Shown: positions 1 through 9,311, counted from the first letter of the stretch. The stretch: 64,000 nucleotides of DNA from Streptomyces caelestis (GCF_001279005.1 NZ_LGCN01000177.1:73871-137870); one strand, 5' to 3'. Translations and numbers: made by a program. Notes: generated by a model not told the origin, from the letters alone.

Positions 1-1056
1 GTACCACTTGAGGGACTTCGGCGCCGCGAACGGCAGCGCCGCCACCAGCGCCACCCCGCCGAACAGCATCGCCAGCCGGGTCATGTTCGACCCGATCTGC
101 GAACTGATCAGCCAGACCAGCACGATCCCCAGCCCGTACACGGCGGCCGTGATCCGTACGGTCCTCCACTCCGCGGGGACCAGGACGTACACCAAGGCCG
201 AGTACAGCAGCGGCAGGACCACCGACCCGAAGCCCATCGGCTGCGTCCCCGAGAACGGGAACAGCCAGGCCGACACCGCCACCACCGCGGTCGGCGCGAG
301 ACCCAGCGCCCACGCCCCCGGCAGGCGCTTCTGCAGGAACAGCGCCACCGCCACCAGCCCCACGAACAGCCCCGCGACCGGCGAGGCCATCGTGGCCAGC
401 GCCGCCAGCGGGGCCGCGCACAGGGCCTTCGCCCAGCGCTTGTAGCGCCAGCGGTGGGGCCAGCAGAAGACGACGGCGACCGCGCCGAGCGCGAACACCG
501 TGCCGAGCCCGTACGTCACCCGCCCCGAGGCCGCGTTGCACAGCAGCGCGAACACGCCCGCGAGCGCGGCCCACAAGGGGTTGCGCACCGCCCGGCTGCG
601 CATCAGCACCAGCGTCAGCAGCCCCGCCGACACCGTGCCCGCGATCATCATCGTGGTCCGCACCCCGAGGACCGACATCAGGTACGGCGACACCACGCTG
701 TACGACACCGGGTGCATACCGCCGTACCAGGCGAGGTTGTACGCGGAGTCCGGGTGCCGGCCGACGAACTCGGCCCACGCGTCCTGCGCGGCGAGGTCGC
801 CGCCGCTGTTGGCGAACGTGAAGAACCAGACGATGTGCAGCAGGCCGGCGAGCGCGGTGACGGACAGCACCGGGTGGCGCAGCATGCGGGCGCGCACGGC
901 GAGGACGGCGGCCATGGGGGCGCCGGGGGTGCGGGAGGCGCCCGGGGTGTCCTCAGCGCCCTCGGGGGGCCGCTGAGCCCCGGACACCGGTATTCGCGGG
1001 CCGGATCCCGGGTCCGGATCGGCGTCGTCGGCGCGTGTCGGCTCCGCTGTGGCCAC
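1..1056 (-). CDS. polytopic membrane protein, 3' end beyond left edge
   Basis: The complement of this stretch is open for 352 codons from a GTG at 1056 to the window edge, so the C-terminus is missing. GGGGAG lies 9 nt before the GTG. The first 50 or so residues are polar and Pro/Asp-rich. After them come about nine hydrophobic segments separated by short Arg/Lys-containing loops, the pattern of a multi-pass inner-membrane protein. An early loop contains the motif NLAWYGGMHP. I do not recognise a specific family; a transporter or a GT-C-like lipid-linked glycosyltransferase are both possible. It is read in the same direction as the downstream-named carboxypeptidase gene at 1168-3753, with about 110 bp between them, so the two could be co-transcribed. 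An internal ATG at 915 is an alternative start that would remove the polar leader. Confidence 0.75.
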   Translation of the reverse strand, partial: MATAEPTRADDADPDPGSGPRIPVSGAQRPPEGAEDTPGASRTPGAPMAAVLAVRARMLRHPVLSVTALAGLLHIVWFFTFANSGGDLAAQDAWAEFVGRHPDSAYNLAWYGGMHPVSYSVVSPYLMSVLGVRTTMMIAGTVSAGLLTLVLMRSRAVRNPLWAALAGVFALLCNAASGRVTYGLGTVFALGAVAVVFCWPHRWRYKRWAKALCAAPLAALATMASPVAGLFVGLVAVALFLQKRLPGAWALGLAPTAVVAVSAWLFPFSGTQPMGFGSVVLPLLYSALVYVLVPAEWRTVRITAAVYGLGIVLVWLISSQIGSNMTRLAMLFGGVALVAALPFAAPKSLKWY

Positions 1057-1167
1057 CTGAAGACACTCCCCGTATCCCGTTCCGCTTGCCCGTTTCGTGA
1101 CGCTAGCACGCGGCCCGGCGGCCGTCGCCCGGGTGGGCGGCGGCCGCCGGCTCCGTACGGTCCCGGA

Positions 1168-3753
1168 TCAGCTCAGGCGCGTCAGCCTGTCCGTGAAGCC
1201 GGGCTCCACGAGGTCCTCCTGCAGGGCGACCGGCACCTCGACGGCGCCGCTCGTGCCGTCGCCGACGGTGAGCGCGCCCGCCTTCGTGCCGGCCTTCGCC
1301 GTGTGCGGCACCTCGTCCCCGGCGAACGTCAGCTTCACCGACAGGCCCGCCCAGCCGACGGCCTTGACGTCCTCGGTGACGGCGACGGGCGTACGGCCGC
1401 CGAGACCGTCGTCCACGTACCCGACGACGTCGCCCTTCTTCAGGATCTTCGCCGAGGTCAGCGCCTCCTGGGCGGCGCGCAGCGCGGGCTTGCTGACCTC
1501 GTTGACCGTCGTCAGGATCGGGCTCTTGTGCTGGCCGAGGATCGCGCCGACGACGATGACCGCCTGACCGTCCACCTCCTTGCGGGCGGCGAAGAGCAGG
1601 TTGCCGCCGGCCTTGGTGGTGGAGCCGGTCTTGATGCCGATCGCGCCCATGGTGTAGGGCAGCTCGTTGTAGTTGCTCCAGTACTTCCCGCTCGGGTCCG
1701 TCCAGCTGGCCGCGCTGGTGATGGCCACCATGGCCGGGATTCGCATGGCCGCGATGCCGAGCTTCGTCTGGTCCTCGGCGGTGGAGACGGTGGTCTCCTT
1801 CAGCCCCGAGGGGTCGGTGTACGTCGTGTTGGTCATCCCGAGCTCCTTGGCGGTGTCGTTCATCTTCTTGACGAACGCCTCCTCGGAGCCCGCGTCCCAA
1901 CGCGCCAGCAGACGCGCGATGTTGTTCGCGGAGGGGACCATGACGGCCGACAGCGCCTGCTTCTCGGTGAGGGAGTCGCCGGCCTTGACGGTGTTGAGGG
2001 TGGACTCGCCGACCTTGTCGTAGCCGCCCTCCTCCTCCGCCCTCGCGTCGACCTCGATCTTCGGGCCTTCCTCACCGGGCTTCAGCGGGTGCTCGCGCAG
2101 GATGATGTACGCCGTCATGGTCTTGGCGACCGAGCCGATGGCGACCGGCTTCTGCTCACCGAAGTGGTCCATCGAGCCGATGCCGTCGCCGCTCATCCAC
2201 CCCTGGCCCTCGTCCGGCCAGGGCAGCTTCACCTGGTCGCCGTCGAAGGTGTGGGCGTCCTCCGCGGTGAGCACCAGGCTGGGAGCCGGCAGCGGCCGTA
2301 CGGCCTGCACGATCGCGAAGACGATCACGAGGAGCACGACCAGCGGCGCCCAGATCTTGACGCGCCGCACGGCGGTCCGCAGCGGGGTCTGCGGGGGCGG
2401 CGGGGTGTTGGTCAGCTCGGCCAGCAGGTCCAGCGGCGGCCTGGGCGGCAGCGGCTGCTGCGTGGTCCGCTCGGGGCCGACCTGCGGGAGCGAGGCGGTG
2501 GGGGCGGCGGGCGTGGCCGGGGGCTTGCGGACGCCGAGGTCCCCGTCCCGCTTGAGCGCGACGAACTTGCTGGTCCGCTCGGCCTCGGTCTCGCGGCCCG
2601 CCGTGCCCAGCTTGAGCATGGTGGTGGGCTGGTCCACGGCCGGCGCGGAGGGCCGCCCGGTCCGGAACACGGCGGTGGGCTGGTCGACGGGGCCCCCGGC
2701 CTTCGGCCGGCCGTCCCGGTCCTCGTCCTCGCCCTTCGCGCCGGCGTCGTCCGCCGCTCCGGACCCGTCCGCGTCGTGCCGGTCGTCGCCGTCCTCGACG
2801 GAGGCGTCGTCGGCCGCTTCCCGGGCAGCCGGGGCCGCGCCCGCGGGGACGACGGCCTTCGCCGTACCGGCGGCCCCGGAGGAGCCGCCCTCCTCCGCAT
2901 CCGCGCCCGGCCCGTCCTGCGCGGCGCCCCCGGCCTCGTCCCGGTCACGAGTGACGTCGCTGTGGGGCGCGTCTGTGGTCGTTCCGGCGTCCCCGGCCCC
3001 CTCCTCGTCGCGGGACGCGTCGTCCGCGGGGGCGGCGGCCTTGGACGCGTCCGTGTCCGTGCCGGTCGCGGAGGCGTCCTTGCCGGGTTTCTCGGGCCCG
3101 TCCTGGTCGTGGGAGGCGTCGGCTGCGCGCTTCGGGGCGTCGGTGCCCGTGCCGGTCCCGGAGGCGGCCCGCGCGGCGTCCCCGGCCTCGTCCTCGGCGC
3201 GGGGCGCGTCGGCCGTGGCGGCGGGCGTCCCGCTCCCGGCGCTCCCGGGCTCCTTCCGGTCGCGGGAGGCGTCCGCCGCATCCGTGGGAGCGTCCGCGGC
3301 CTCGTCCTCCGGCAGCGCGGCGGCAGCCGTCCGCCCGGAGGCGTCCTCGTCCGCGGTGCCCGCCCGGCCGGGCTCCGGCTTCGTCCCGGGCCCGTCCTGG
3401 GCGCCGGAGGCGCCGGACTCCGGCGCGTCCGCGGCCGTACCGGTCCCGGAGGCGTCCTCCGCCCCGTCGGCGGCGCCCTCCGGCCCGTCCTCGTCCGGTT
3501 CCGCCGGACGGACCCACGTGGCCGCCGCCTCCCGCAGGCGACCGGACCCCTCACCCCCGTCGGCGGGTGCGTCGTCGCGCGCCGACAGCACACGGGTGGT
3601 CGTGTCGACGTTCCCGCGGCCCTCCGAGGACCCGGCCCCGCGGCTCACCGCCAACCGGGGGTCCCGCTTCCCGGGAACCGGGCCCCCGTTCCCCGACGTC
3701 GTTTCTTCCGACGACTCGCGCTGCTTCGACCTGTCGGGGGACTCGCCCGCCAC
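1168..3753 (-). CDS. membrane-anchored D-alanyl-D-alanine carboxypeptidase with long acidic N-terminal region
   Basis: This is a serine DD-peptidase of the S11 (PBP5-like) family, which trims the terminal D-Ala of peptidoglycan stem peptides outside the membrane. All three active-site motifs are visible: SVAK near residue 541, SANN near 608 and KTGS near 708. The start chosen is the GTG at 3753, because GAGGAGG lies 5 nt before it; an in-frame codon 42 residues upstream has no comparable site. The protein is 861 residues. About 460 residues before the single transmembrane helix (roughly 466-488) are low-complexity, rich in Asp, Ala, Glu, Gly, Pro and Thr, and should be cytoplasmic and disordered. 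The catalytic domain alone would be about 370 residues. The C-terminus shows a beta-rich stretch resembling the usual PBP5 C-terminal domain. Family assignment is firm; the role of the N-terminal region is unknown. Confidence 0.93.
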   Translation of the reverse strand: MAGESPDRSKQRESSEETTSGNGGPVPGKRDPRLAVSRGAGSSEGRGNVDTTTRVLSARDDAPADGGEGSGRLREAAATWVRPAEPDEDGPEGAADGAEDASGTGTAADAPESGASGAQDGPGTKPEPGRAGTADEDASGRTAAAALPEDEAADAPTDAADASRDRKEPGSAGSGTPAATADAPRAEDEAGDAARAASGTGTGTDAPKRAADASHDQDGPEKPGKDASATGTDTDASKAAAPADDASRDEEGAGDAGTTTDAPHSDVTRDRDEAGGAAQDGPGADAEEGGSSGAAGTAKAVVPAGAAPAAREAADDASVEDGDDRHDADGSGAADDAGAKGEDEDRDGRPKAGGPVDQPTAVFRTGRPSAPAVDQPTTMLKLGTAGRETEAERTSKFVALKRDGDLGVRKPPATPAAPTASLPQVGPERTTQQPLPPRPPLDLLAELTNTPPPPQTPLRTAVRRVKIWAPLVVLLVIVFAIVQAVRPLPAPSLVLTAEDAHTFDGDQVKLPWPDEGQGWMSGDGIGSMDHFGEQKPVAIGSVAKTMTAYIILREHPLKPGEEGPKIEVDARAEEEGGYDKVGESTLNTVKAGDSLTEKQALSAVMVPSANNIARLLARWDAGSEEAFVKKMNDTAKELGMTNTTYTDPSGLKETTVSTAEDQTKLGIAAMRIPAMVAITSAASWTDPSGKYWSNYNELPYTMGAIGIKTGSTTKAGGNLLFAARKEVDGQAVIVVGAILGQHKSPILTTVNEVSKPALRAAQEALTSAKILKKGDVVGYVDDGLGGRTPVAVTEDVKAVGWAGLSVKLTFAGDEVPHTAKAGTKAGALTVGDGTSGAVEVPVALQEDLVEPGFTDRLTRLS

Positions 3754-3991
3754 CGATGCCTCCTCATGTGCCGCACGCCCCGCGTGCGCCAACCGAACCG
3801 TGAACCGCCCCGCCCGCGACAGCACTCCGCAGCGCTGTCCGAACCATGTACCAGTGTCCTGTGTGCGGGCTTCCCCCACCTGGTAGACGAGAACGACATA
3901 GCCACTGGTTCCACTACGAACCGGTCACGCACCCTCGACAGACCAATGTGAGAGGGGTCACCCTGTCATTCATCCACGCGGGGAGGCATGG

Positions 3992-4747
3992 ATGGGCAGG
4001 AGCCGCAGAACACTTCCGGAGGAGCTTCTGCTGCTGGCGCTGGACCCGACCACGGGTACCACCGCACAGCCGCAGTCGCTCGACCTGGGTCTGGCCGGAG
4101 CACAGCTAGTGGAGCTGGCGCTGGCCGGACGGATAGCCCCAGACGGGGATCGTATCGCCGTGGTGGTGCCACGGCCGACTGGAGACCCAACACTGGACTG
4201 CGCGTTGGAGTTGCTGCGAAGGCGCGGCGCTCCGGTACGGGCGGTCCACTGGATCGGCGGGCCGCGTCTCGGGCTCCGCCAGGTCTACCTCACGCATCTG
4301 GAGCGGTGCGGCATGGTCGCCGCCGTGGCCGGACAGATGTGCGGGGTGCTGCCGACGACTCGCTACCAGGCGACGGACACCGAGATCAGCCGGGAGATCA
4401 GGTCCCGGCTGGACTCCGCGATCCGCACCGGCGTACCGCCGGACCCGCGGACCGCGGCGCTCGCCGCCCTGGCGCACGCGGTCGGCCTCGGCAAGCACCT
4501 GTACCCGGGGAACGAGGGACGCTCCTCGCGTTCCCGGTTGCGGGACCTGATCCGGCACGACCCGATGGGCGGACTCGTCGCGCACGCCGTGATGGACGTC
4601 CAGAACGGCGCGGCGGCCCAGCCGCGCCGCAGCCCCGCTCCGGCAGGCCGGCAGGCCCCCGCCGGCGGCCGGGGCGCACCGGAACCCGCCCGAGGCGTTC
4701 CGGCGCAACCGCACCACGGATCCATGGCACGCGCCGCGGCCCACTGA
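3992..4747 (+). CDS. GPP34 (GOLPH3/Vps74-like) domain protein
   Basis: The 251-residue product begins PEELLLLALDP and continues with alternating amphipathic helices typical of the GPP34 family, whose eukaryotic members bind phosphoinositides at the Golgi. In actinomycetes the family is common but its function is not established. GGGAGG lies 5 nt before the ATG at 3992; another ATG at 3988 is in a different frame. The GPP34 domain covers about residues 1-210. The last 40 residues are Ala/Pro/Gly-rich and probably unstructured. The gene is divergent from the carboxypeptidase gene, with about 240 bp between them, and is followed by a strong hairpin. Confidence 0.85.
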   Translation: MGRSRRTLPEELLLLALDPTTGTTAQPQSLDLGLAGAQLVELALAGRIAPDGDRIAVVVPRPTGDPTLDCALELLRRRGAPVRAVHWIGGPRLGLRQVYLTHLERCGMVAAVAGQMCGVLPTTRYQATDTEISREIRSRLDSAIRTGVPPDPRTAALAALAHAVGLGKHLYPGNEGRSSRSRLRDLIRHDPMGGLVAHAVMDVQNGAAAQPRRSPAPAGRQAPAGGRGAPEPARGVPAQPHHGSMARAAAH

Positions 4748-4855
4748 GCCGCAGGCCCCCGGGGCCGACAGCACGACACGGCGGGCGGATCCAGGGCAGC
4801 CGAACCCACGGCGGCCGGATCCACGGCCGACGGACCCGGTCACGGGAGCCGCGGT

Positions 4856-4901
4856 CCGAGCGGGGCGGGGAGAACGCACGGGTTCTCCCCGCCCCGCTCG
4901 G
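4856..4901. terminator. 20-bp perfect inverted repeat, terminator-like
   Basis: Two perfectly complementary 20-nt arms (4856-4875 and 4882-4901) flank a 6-nt loop. It lies 109 bp after the GPP34 gene and before the XRE regulator. No T-run follows, as is usual for Streptomyces terminators. Confidence 0.8.
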
Positions 4902-5012
4902 CGCACCCGCGTCCGGCGCCGTCGCGGGCCGGCGCCCGCCACCACACCGTGAAGTGGCGCGTACCCGTCGCACATCCCCCGTTTCCCAGCGGTGGGAAGC
5001 ACCTTGGTGGCA

Positions 5013-5030
5013 GTCTGCTCACCAGCAGAC
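5013..5030. promoter_or_regulatory. palindromes upstream of XRE regulator
   Basis: GTCTGCT-CACC-AGCAGAC is a perfect 7-bp inverted repeat 50 bp before the XRE start codon. A second, shorter one (TTCCCA...TGGGAA) lies at about 4983-4997. Position and symmetry suggest an autoregulatory operator; this is inference only. Confidence 0.35.
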
Positions 5031-5079
5031 ACGCAAAGTGGCAAGCAGTACGAGGCACGCAGCCGGAGGTGCACGTCCC

Positions 5080-5937
5080 GTGGCGTCCAATGTCAATCCC
5101 ACCGTCAGGCGGCGCCGGTTGGGCCAGGAGCTGCGCCGGCTCCGCGAGGTCAAGGGCATGACCGCCGAGGAGGTGGCGGAGCGGCTGCTGGTGTCGCAGT
5201 CGAAGATCAGCCGCCTGGAGAACGGCCGGCGGAGCATCAGCCAGCGTGACGTCCGCGATCTGTGCGGGGTCTACGAGGTGGAGGACCAGCGGATCGTCGA
5301 GTCGCTGATGCAGATGGCCAAGGACTCGCGCCAGCAGGGCTGGTGGCACGCCTTCGGCGACATCCCGTACAGCGTCTACATCGGCCTGGAGACGGACGCG
5401 GAGTCGCTCCGCGTCTACGAACCCCAGATCATCACCGGTCTGCTGCAGACCCGCGCGTACGCCGAGGCGATCGTCCAGGGCGGTTCGCCGGAGTCGTCCG
5501 AGCAGGACAACGACAAGCGGGTCGAGGTCCGGCTGCGCAGGCAGGGGCGGATCACCGCCGAGAAGGACCCGCTGCGGCTGTGGGTGGTGCTGGACGAGGC
5601 GTCGCTGCACCGGGTCGTCGGGAGCCGGCAGGTGATGCGCGAACAGCTGGAGCACGTCATGGAGTTGTCCCAGCTGCCGCACATCACCGTGCAGGTGCTG
5701 CCGTTCGAGGTCGGCGCGCACGCCGGCATCAACGGCCAGTACTCGATCCTGGAGTTCGCCGACGCGGCCGACTCCAGCGTCGTCTACATCGAGGGCGTCA
5801 CCAGCGACCTGTATTTGGAGAAGCCGCACGACGTGCAGAAGTACACGGTGATGTACGAGCACCTGCGGGCCCAGTCGCTGAACGTGGAGGCGTCCCGGCA
5901 ACTCGTCGAGCGCCTCGCGAAGGACTACGCGCGCTGA
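5080..5937 (+). CDS. XRE-family regulator with DUF5753 domain
   Basis: This 285-residue protein has an N-terminal helix-turn-helix at about residues 10-65 (motif VSQSKISRLENG) and a C-terminal DUF5753 domain at about 85-270, marked by QIITGLLQT and QVLPFEVGAHAG. This is the WhiJ-like class of Streptomyces regulators, which are usually encoded next to a small DUF397 protein and affect development or antibiotic production. The GTG at 5080 is chosen because GGAGG precedes it by about 10 nt and the homologous region begins just after it. The DUF397 partner follows at 6164 on the same strand. Family and pairing are secure; the target genes are not visible here. Confidence 0.92.
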   Translation: MASNVNPTVRRRRLGQELRRLREVKGMTAEEVAERLLVSQSKISRLENGRRSISQRDVRDLCGVYEVEDQRIVESLMQMAKDSRQQGWWHAFGDIPYSVYIGLETDAESLRVYEPQIITGLLQTRAYAEAIVQGGSPESSEQDNDKRVEVRLRRQGRITAEKDPLRLWVVLDEASLHRVVGSRQVMREQLEHVMELSQLPHITVQVLPFEVGAHAGINGQYSILEFADAADSSVVYIEGVTSDLYLEKPHDVQKYTVMYEHLRAQSLNVEASRQLVERLAKDYAR

Positions 5938-6163
5938 GGGCCGGCCGGGAAGTGGCGGGATGCTACACCGCTGACAGGCCGGCTTGGAAGACTCGCCTGG
6001 CACATGCCACCCGGTCGAGTGAACGGTCGCTCCGGAAGAAGAGAGTGGCGAGTAGCGTCGATCACGCCAACCACCAGCGGAGGTTGGCGAAATCCGTTCC
6101 GCGGGCCCACGCCGGAACACGCGGGACGGTGACAGCGACTCAGCATCTGGCTACGGAGCGAAC

Positions 6164-6355
6164 ATGGCAATTCGTCTGGGCGCCACGGAAACGTGGACGA
6201 CGTCCTCCTACACCAACAACAACGGCGCGTGCGTGATGGTCAGGTCGACCACCGAGGCGGCGCTGGAACTCGGGGACACCAAGGTCCCCGAGGGTCCGAA
6301 GCTGTCCTTCCCCGCGGACGCGTGGAGCGCCTTCGTGGCCTCGGTCAGGAGCTGA
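6164..6355 (+). CDS. DUF397 partner protein
   Basis: The 63-residue product contains the DUF397 signatures WTTSSYTNNNGACV near the N-terminus and AWSAFVASVR at the C-terminus. These small proteins act with the neighbouring XRE/DUF5753 regulator, probably as an antagonist in a toxin-antitoxin-like regulatory pair. GGAG lies 8 nt before the ATG. About 225 bp separate it from the regulator, enough for its own promoter. Confidence 0.9.
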   Translation: MAIRLGATETWTTSSYTNNNGACVMVRSTTEAALELGDTKVPEGPKLSFPADAWSAFVASVRS

Positions 6356-6412
6356 CCGGTCCGGCGATCGGCCGCCGGTCCGCACCGGACCGGCACGAGC
6401 ACCACCGACGGG

Positions 6413-6449
6413 GCCCTCTCGACCAGTTCGCCGTCCTAGCCGAGAGGGC
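6413..6449. terminator. hairpin between convergent genes
   Basis: Arms GCCCTCTCG and CGAGAGGGC (9 bp, 19-nt loop) lie between the DUF397 gene and the oppositely read MerR gene. A tandem duplication of about 15 bp (CGGCCCGTAACCCCT twice) follows at 6451-6481. It probably serves both genes. Confidence 0.6.
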
Positions 6450-6484
6450 TCGGCCCGTAACCCCTCGGCCCGTAACCCCTCGGT

Positions 6485-7348
6485 TCAGCCCGACGCACGG
6501 CCCACCGGGAAGGCCACGTCGCACACCGGGTCCTCGGGACCCGCGGCGTCCCAGTCGGCGAAGTACACCTCCCGGCAGGGGCCCGTCGGCGTCAGCCCCG
6601 CCGCCTTCATCCACTCCTCCACCGCCTCGAAGGCGGCCAGGATCTGCGGATGCGCCACCTGCGCCTTGGTGATCCGGGTACGGGCCAGCCGCTGCGCCGG
6701 CTCCACCCGCACCGTCGTCCCCCGGGCCCGGCCCCGCCGCTCCGCCCAGGCCCGCGCCGCCGCCTCGTCGACGACCGGCACGCACGCCTCCGCGGGGCCG
6801 TCGCTCTCCACGGACACCTCGGAGTGGTACGCCACGAACGGCGCCCCGGCGACGCCCCCGCACTCCCGGGCCGCCTCCTCCAGCCGGCCCAGCGAGGCCC
6901 CGATCCACGCCGGCAACTCCTCCGCCAGCACGTGCCGCACCTCGGTGACCAGCACCTGCGCCGGCACCTCCACCGTCTCCACCACGAACGTCCCGTACAT
7001 CTCGGAGCTCCTCCCCGACAACCGTCCACGGAGGTACGCGGCGAGCGTCCGCCGTCCGGCGTGCCGCTCCTCGACGTCCGCCCAGTAGGCGGCGAGCCGC
7101 CTCGCGGCCGTCGCGCCGTCGTCCGCGTCGACGACCTCGGCGATCCGGGCCAGCGGCATGTCGAGCTGCCGCAACAGCGCCACCAGCCGGGCGCGTTCGA
7201 CCTGGCCGGGCCGGTAGAACCGGTAGCCGGTTGCCCCGTCGACCCGTGCCGGGGCCAGCAGCCCCAGCCGGTCGTACAGGCGCAGCGCCTTCGCCGACAG
7301 CCGCGCCCGCGCCGCGAACGCCCCGATGCCGATCAGTTCCTCGTCCAC
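6485..7348 (-). CDS. MerR-family regulator with GyrI-like effector-binding domain
   Basis: The 287-residue protein starts with a MerR winged helix-turn-helix (residues about 5-75, motif ALRLYDRLGLL followed by TGYRFY). It ends with an AraC/GyrI-like effector-binding domain of about 160 residues. This BmrR-like layout usually senses small hydrophobic ligands. The start is the GTG at 7348, with GGAGG 8 nt upstream; the reading frame stays open much further but that extension covers the glutathione peroxidase gene in another frame and looks non-coding. It lies 80 bp after the peroxidase gene and may be co-transcribed with it. Confidence 0.88.
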   Translation of the reverse strand: MDEELIGIGAFAARARLSAKALRLYDRLGLLAPARVDGATGYRFYRPGQVERARLVALLRQLDMPLARIAEVVDADDGATAARRLAAYWADVEERHAGRRTLAAYLRGRLSGRSSEMYGTFVVETVEVPAQVLVTEVRHVLAEELPAWIGASLGRLEEAARECGGVAGAPFVAYHSEVSVESDGPAEACVPVVDEAAARAWAERRGRARGTTVRVEPAQRLARTRITKAQVAHPQILAAFEAVEEWMKAAGLTPTGPCREVYFADWDAAGPEDPVCDVAFPVGRASG

Positions 7349-7428
7349 GCCGACATCCTCCGTCGCCGGACGGTCCCTCCGCCCGGCGACGGTCACGCTC
7401 ACCCCTGCCCCAAGGGCAAGGTCAACGG

Positions 7429-7938
7429 TCAGCCGAGCGCCTTCTCCACCGCCGCCACGACCTGAGCGGACTCCGGCTCGGTCTGCGGCGAGAACCGGGC
7501 GACGACCTCGCCGTCCCGGCCGATCAGGAACTTCTCGAAGTTCCAGCGGATGTCCCCGCTGTGCCCCTCCGCGTCGGCGAACCCGGTCAGCCGCTCGTAC
7601 AGGGCGTGCCGCCCGTCCCCGTTGACCTCGATCTTCTCGGTCATCGGGAAGGTCACGCCGTACGTCGCCGAGCAGAACTCGGCGATCTCCTCCGCGCTGC
7701 CCGGCTCCTGCCCGAGGAACTGGTTGCAGGGCACGCCGAGCACGGTGAAGCCCTGCTCCGCGTACCGCTCGTGCAGCCGTTCGAGACCGGCGTACTGCGG
7801 GGTCAGCCCGCACTTGGAGGCCACGTTCACCACGAGCACGACCCGCCCCGCGTACCGGTCGAGCCCGGCGGAGCCACCGTTCAGCGCACCGATCTCGACG
7901 TCGAGGGGGGAGGAACCGTTCTTCTCTGCAGTCGTCAT
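7429..7938 (-). CDS. glutathione peroxidase family thiol peroxidase
   Basis: The 169-residue protein carries the family hallmarks: NVASKCGLTPQY with the peroxidatic Cys at residue 43, PCNQF near 75 and the WNFEKFL block near 135. It has Cys rather than selenocysteine. Since Streptomyces lacks glutathione, it probably reduces peroxides with thioredoxin or a similar thiol; that is inferred from related bacterial enzymes. The ATG at 7938 fits the family N-terminus, although the ribosome binding site before it is weak. It lies between the methyltransferase and MerR genes in one direction. Confidence 0.9.
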   Translation of the reverse strand: MTTAEKNGSSPLDVEIGALNGGSAGLDRYAGRVVLVVNVASKCGLTPQYAGLERLHERYAEQGFTVLGVPCNQFLGQEPGSAEEIAEFCSATYGVTFPMTEKIEVNGDGRHALYERLTGFADAEGHSGDIRWNFEKFLIGRDGEVVARFSPQTEPESAQVVAAVEKALG

Positions 7939-8009
7939 GAACGGGAGCCTAGCCCCACGGCGCGCGGCGGAGCGGCGCTCCGGGCCCTCCGCCGCGCCGG
8001 GGCCGGCGG

Positions 8010-8831
8010 TCAGGGCTTGCGGCCCACGCCGCAGTAGGCGTCCACGGCCGCCGCCGTGTCGTCGTCGTCCGTGTCCGGCCGCCATTCCGGCACCCGTACG
8101 ACGCCCGGCTTCACCAGCTCCAGCCCGTCGAAGAACCCGGCGATCTCGTCGACGGCGCGCACGTGGTACGGCACGGCGCCGCTGGAGTTGTACGCCTCGG
8201 ACGCGGCGATCATGCCCTCGCTGGTGGCCGTGCTGTCGCTGATCACCAGGTGGCTGCCCGGGGGGAGGCCCGCCATGAGCCGGCGCACCAGGTCGCGGGC
8301 CTGCTCGTAGTCGGCCACGTGGCCGAGCGTGTTGAGGATCATCAGGGCGACCGGCCGGGACAGGTCGAGCGTCCCGGCGGCGGCCCGCAGCACGGCCTCG
8401 GGGTCGTACAGGTCGGCGTCGAGGTACGCCGTCCTCCCCTCGGGGGCGCCGGCGAGCAGGGCGTTCGCGTGGGCCAGCACGATCGGGTCGTTGTCGACGT
8501 ACACGATCCGGGCGTCCGGGGCGACGCGCTGGGCCACCTCGTGCGTGTTGTCGGCGGTCGGCAGCCCCGTGCCCACGTCCAGGAACTGCCGTACGCCCTG
8601 CTCACCGGCGAGGTACCGGACGGCCCGCCCCAGGAACCGCCGGCTGGTGTGCGCCACGTCCGCCAGACCGGGGAAGATCTCCTTGATCTGGTCGCCTATC
8701 TCCCGGTCGACCTTGTAGTGGTCCTTCCCGCCGACGAAGTAGTTCCAGAACCGCGCCGAGTGCGGCTTGGTCGTGTCGATCCGGGCGCGGGTCGCGAAAC
8801 CGGAGCGGTCCTGGGTGATGTCCTCGGGCAC
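8010..8831 (-). CDS. SAM-dependent methyltransferase (DUF574/Methyltransf_19)
   Basis: The 273-residue product has the DUF574 signature ARFWNYFVGGKDHY near residue 27 and a SAM-binding motif FLDVGTGLPT near residue 83. DUF574 proteins are numerous in Streptomyces and are predicted methyltransferases with unknown substrates. The start is GTG at 8831, with AGGAGG 7 nt upstream. The C-terminus ends in the usual YCGVGRKP. Downstream in the same direction is the glutathione peroxidase gene, 71 bp away. Confidence 0.9.
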   Translation of the reverse strand: MPEDITQDRSGFATRARIDTTKPHSARFWNYFVGGKDHYKVDREIGDQIKEIFPGLADVAHTSRRFLGRAVRYLAGEQGVRQFLDVGTGLPTADNTHEVAQRVAPDARIVYVDNDPIVLAHANALLAGAPEGRTAYLDADLYDPEAVLRAAAGTLDLSRPVALMILNTLGHVADYEQARDLVRRLMAGLPPGSHLVISDSTATSEGMIAASEAYNSSGAVPYHVRAVDEIAGFFDGLELVKPGVVRVPEWRPDTDDDDTAAAVDAYCGVGRKP

Positions 8832-9280
8832 GGGCGAGCCTCCTGGAGTGGGCGGTCGAGGGCCGGTTCCCCCAATCTAGGCGAACCGGCCTTCGCGCAC
8901 GGGGAGTTCGCGGACGGGGGAGCACCGCCCCGGCACATCCCCGGTTTCCCCTCCGGGGCGGCCGCGACGGCCCGGCGGCGGCGCCGTTCCCGCAGGGCGC
9001 CCACCGCGGCGCGGGCGGCGTCGCCGCCACCGGCGTGCCCCGCCTGCCGGCGTACCGCCCCGGCGCGACCCCGCCGACGCGGTCGTCCGCCTCCTCGTCC
9101 TGCGCGCGAGCGCCCTTGTCCCCGCCCACGCGGCCGGCGCCCCGTTCTCCGACGCCCGCACCCTGGCCGGCACCGGCAGTGTCCCCCTGCGCCCCGGCGC
9201 GGTCCCGGCATGCCGCTCGCCGTACGGCTGAGCGCCGGCCCGGCTCGCCGGTTCCCGCGGTCACGGGGCCGCACAGCGGA
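8832..9280. other. gene-free stretch
   Basis: About 450 bp of GC-rich DNA between the methyltransferase start and the DUF4190 terminator. No frame shows a recognisable protein, and open frames here lack plausible ribosome binding sites. It may hold the methyltransferase promoter or a decayed gene. Confidence 0.4.
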
Positions 9281-9311
9281 GCGCGGGTGGGTACCCGGTA
9301 CCCACCCGCGC
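9281..9311. terminator. 15-bp inverted repeat after DUF4190 gene
   Basis: Arms of 15 bp (9281-9295 and 9297-9311) meet almost directly around GGGTACCCGGTACCC. It lies 26 bp past the stop of the DUF4190 gene and is probably its terminator. Confidence 0.75.

Noticed and set aside
454..3951. Very long open frame on the plus strand opposite the carboxypeptidase gene
   Set aside because: It has no ribosome binding site and encodes Arg/Gly/Pro-rich sequence typical of antisense frames in high-GC DNA; the minus strand carries clear DD-peptidase motifs.
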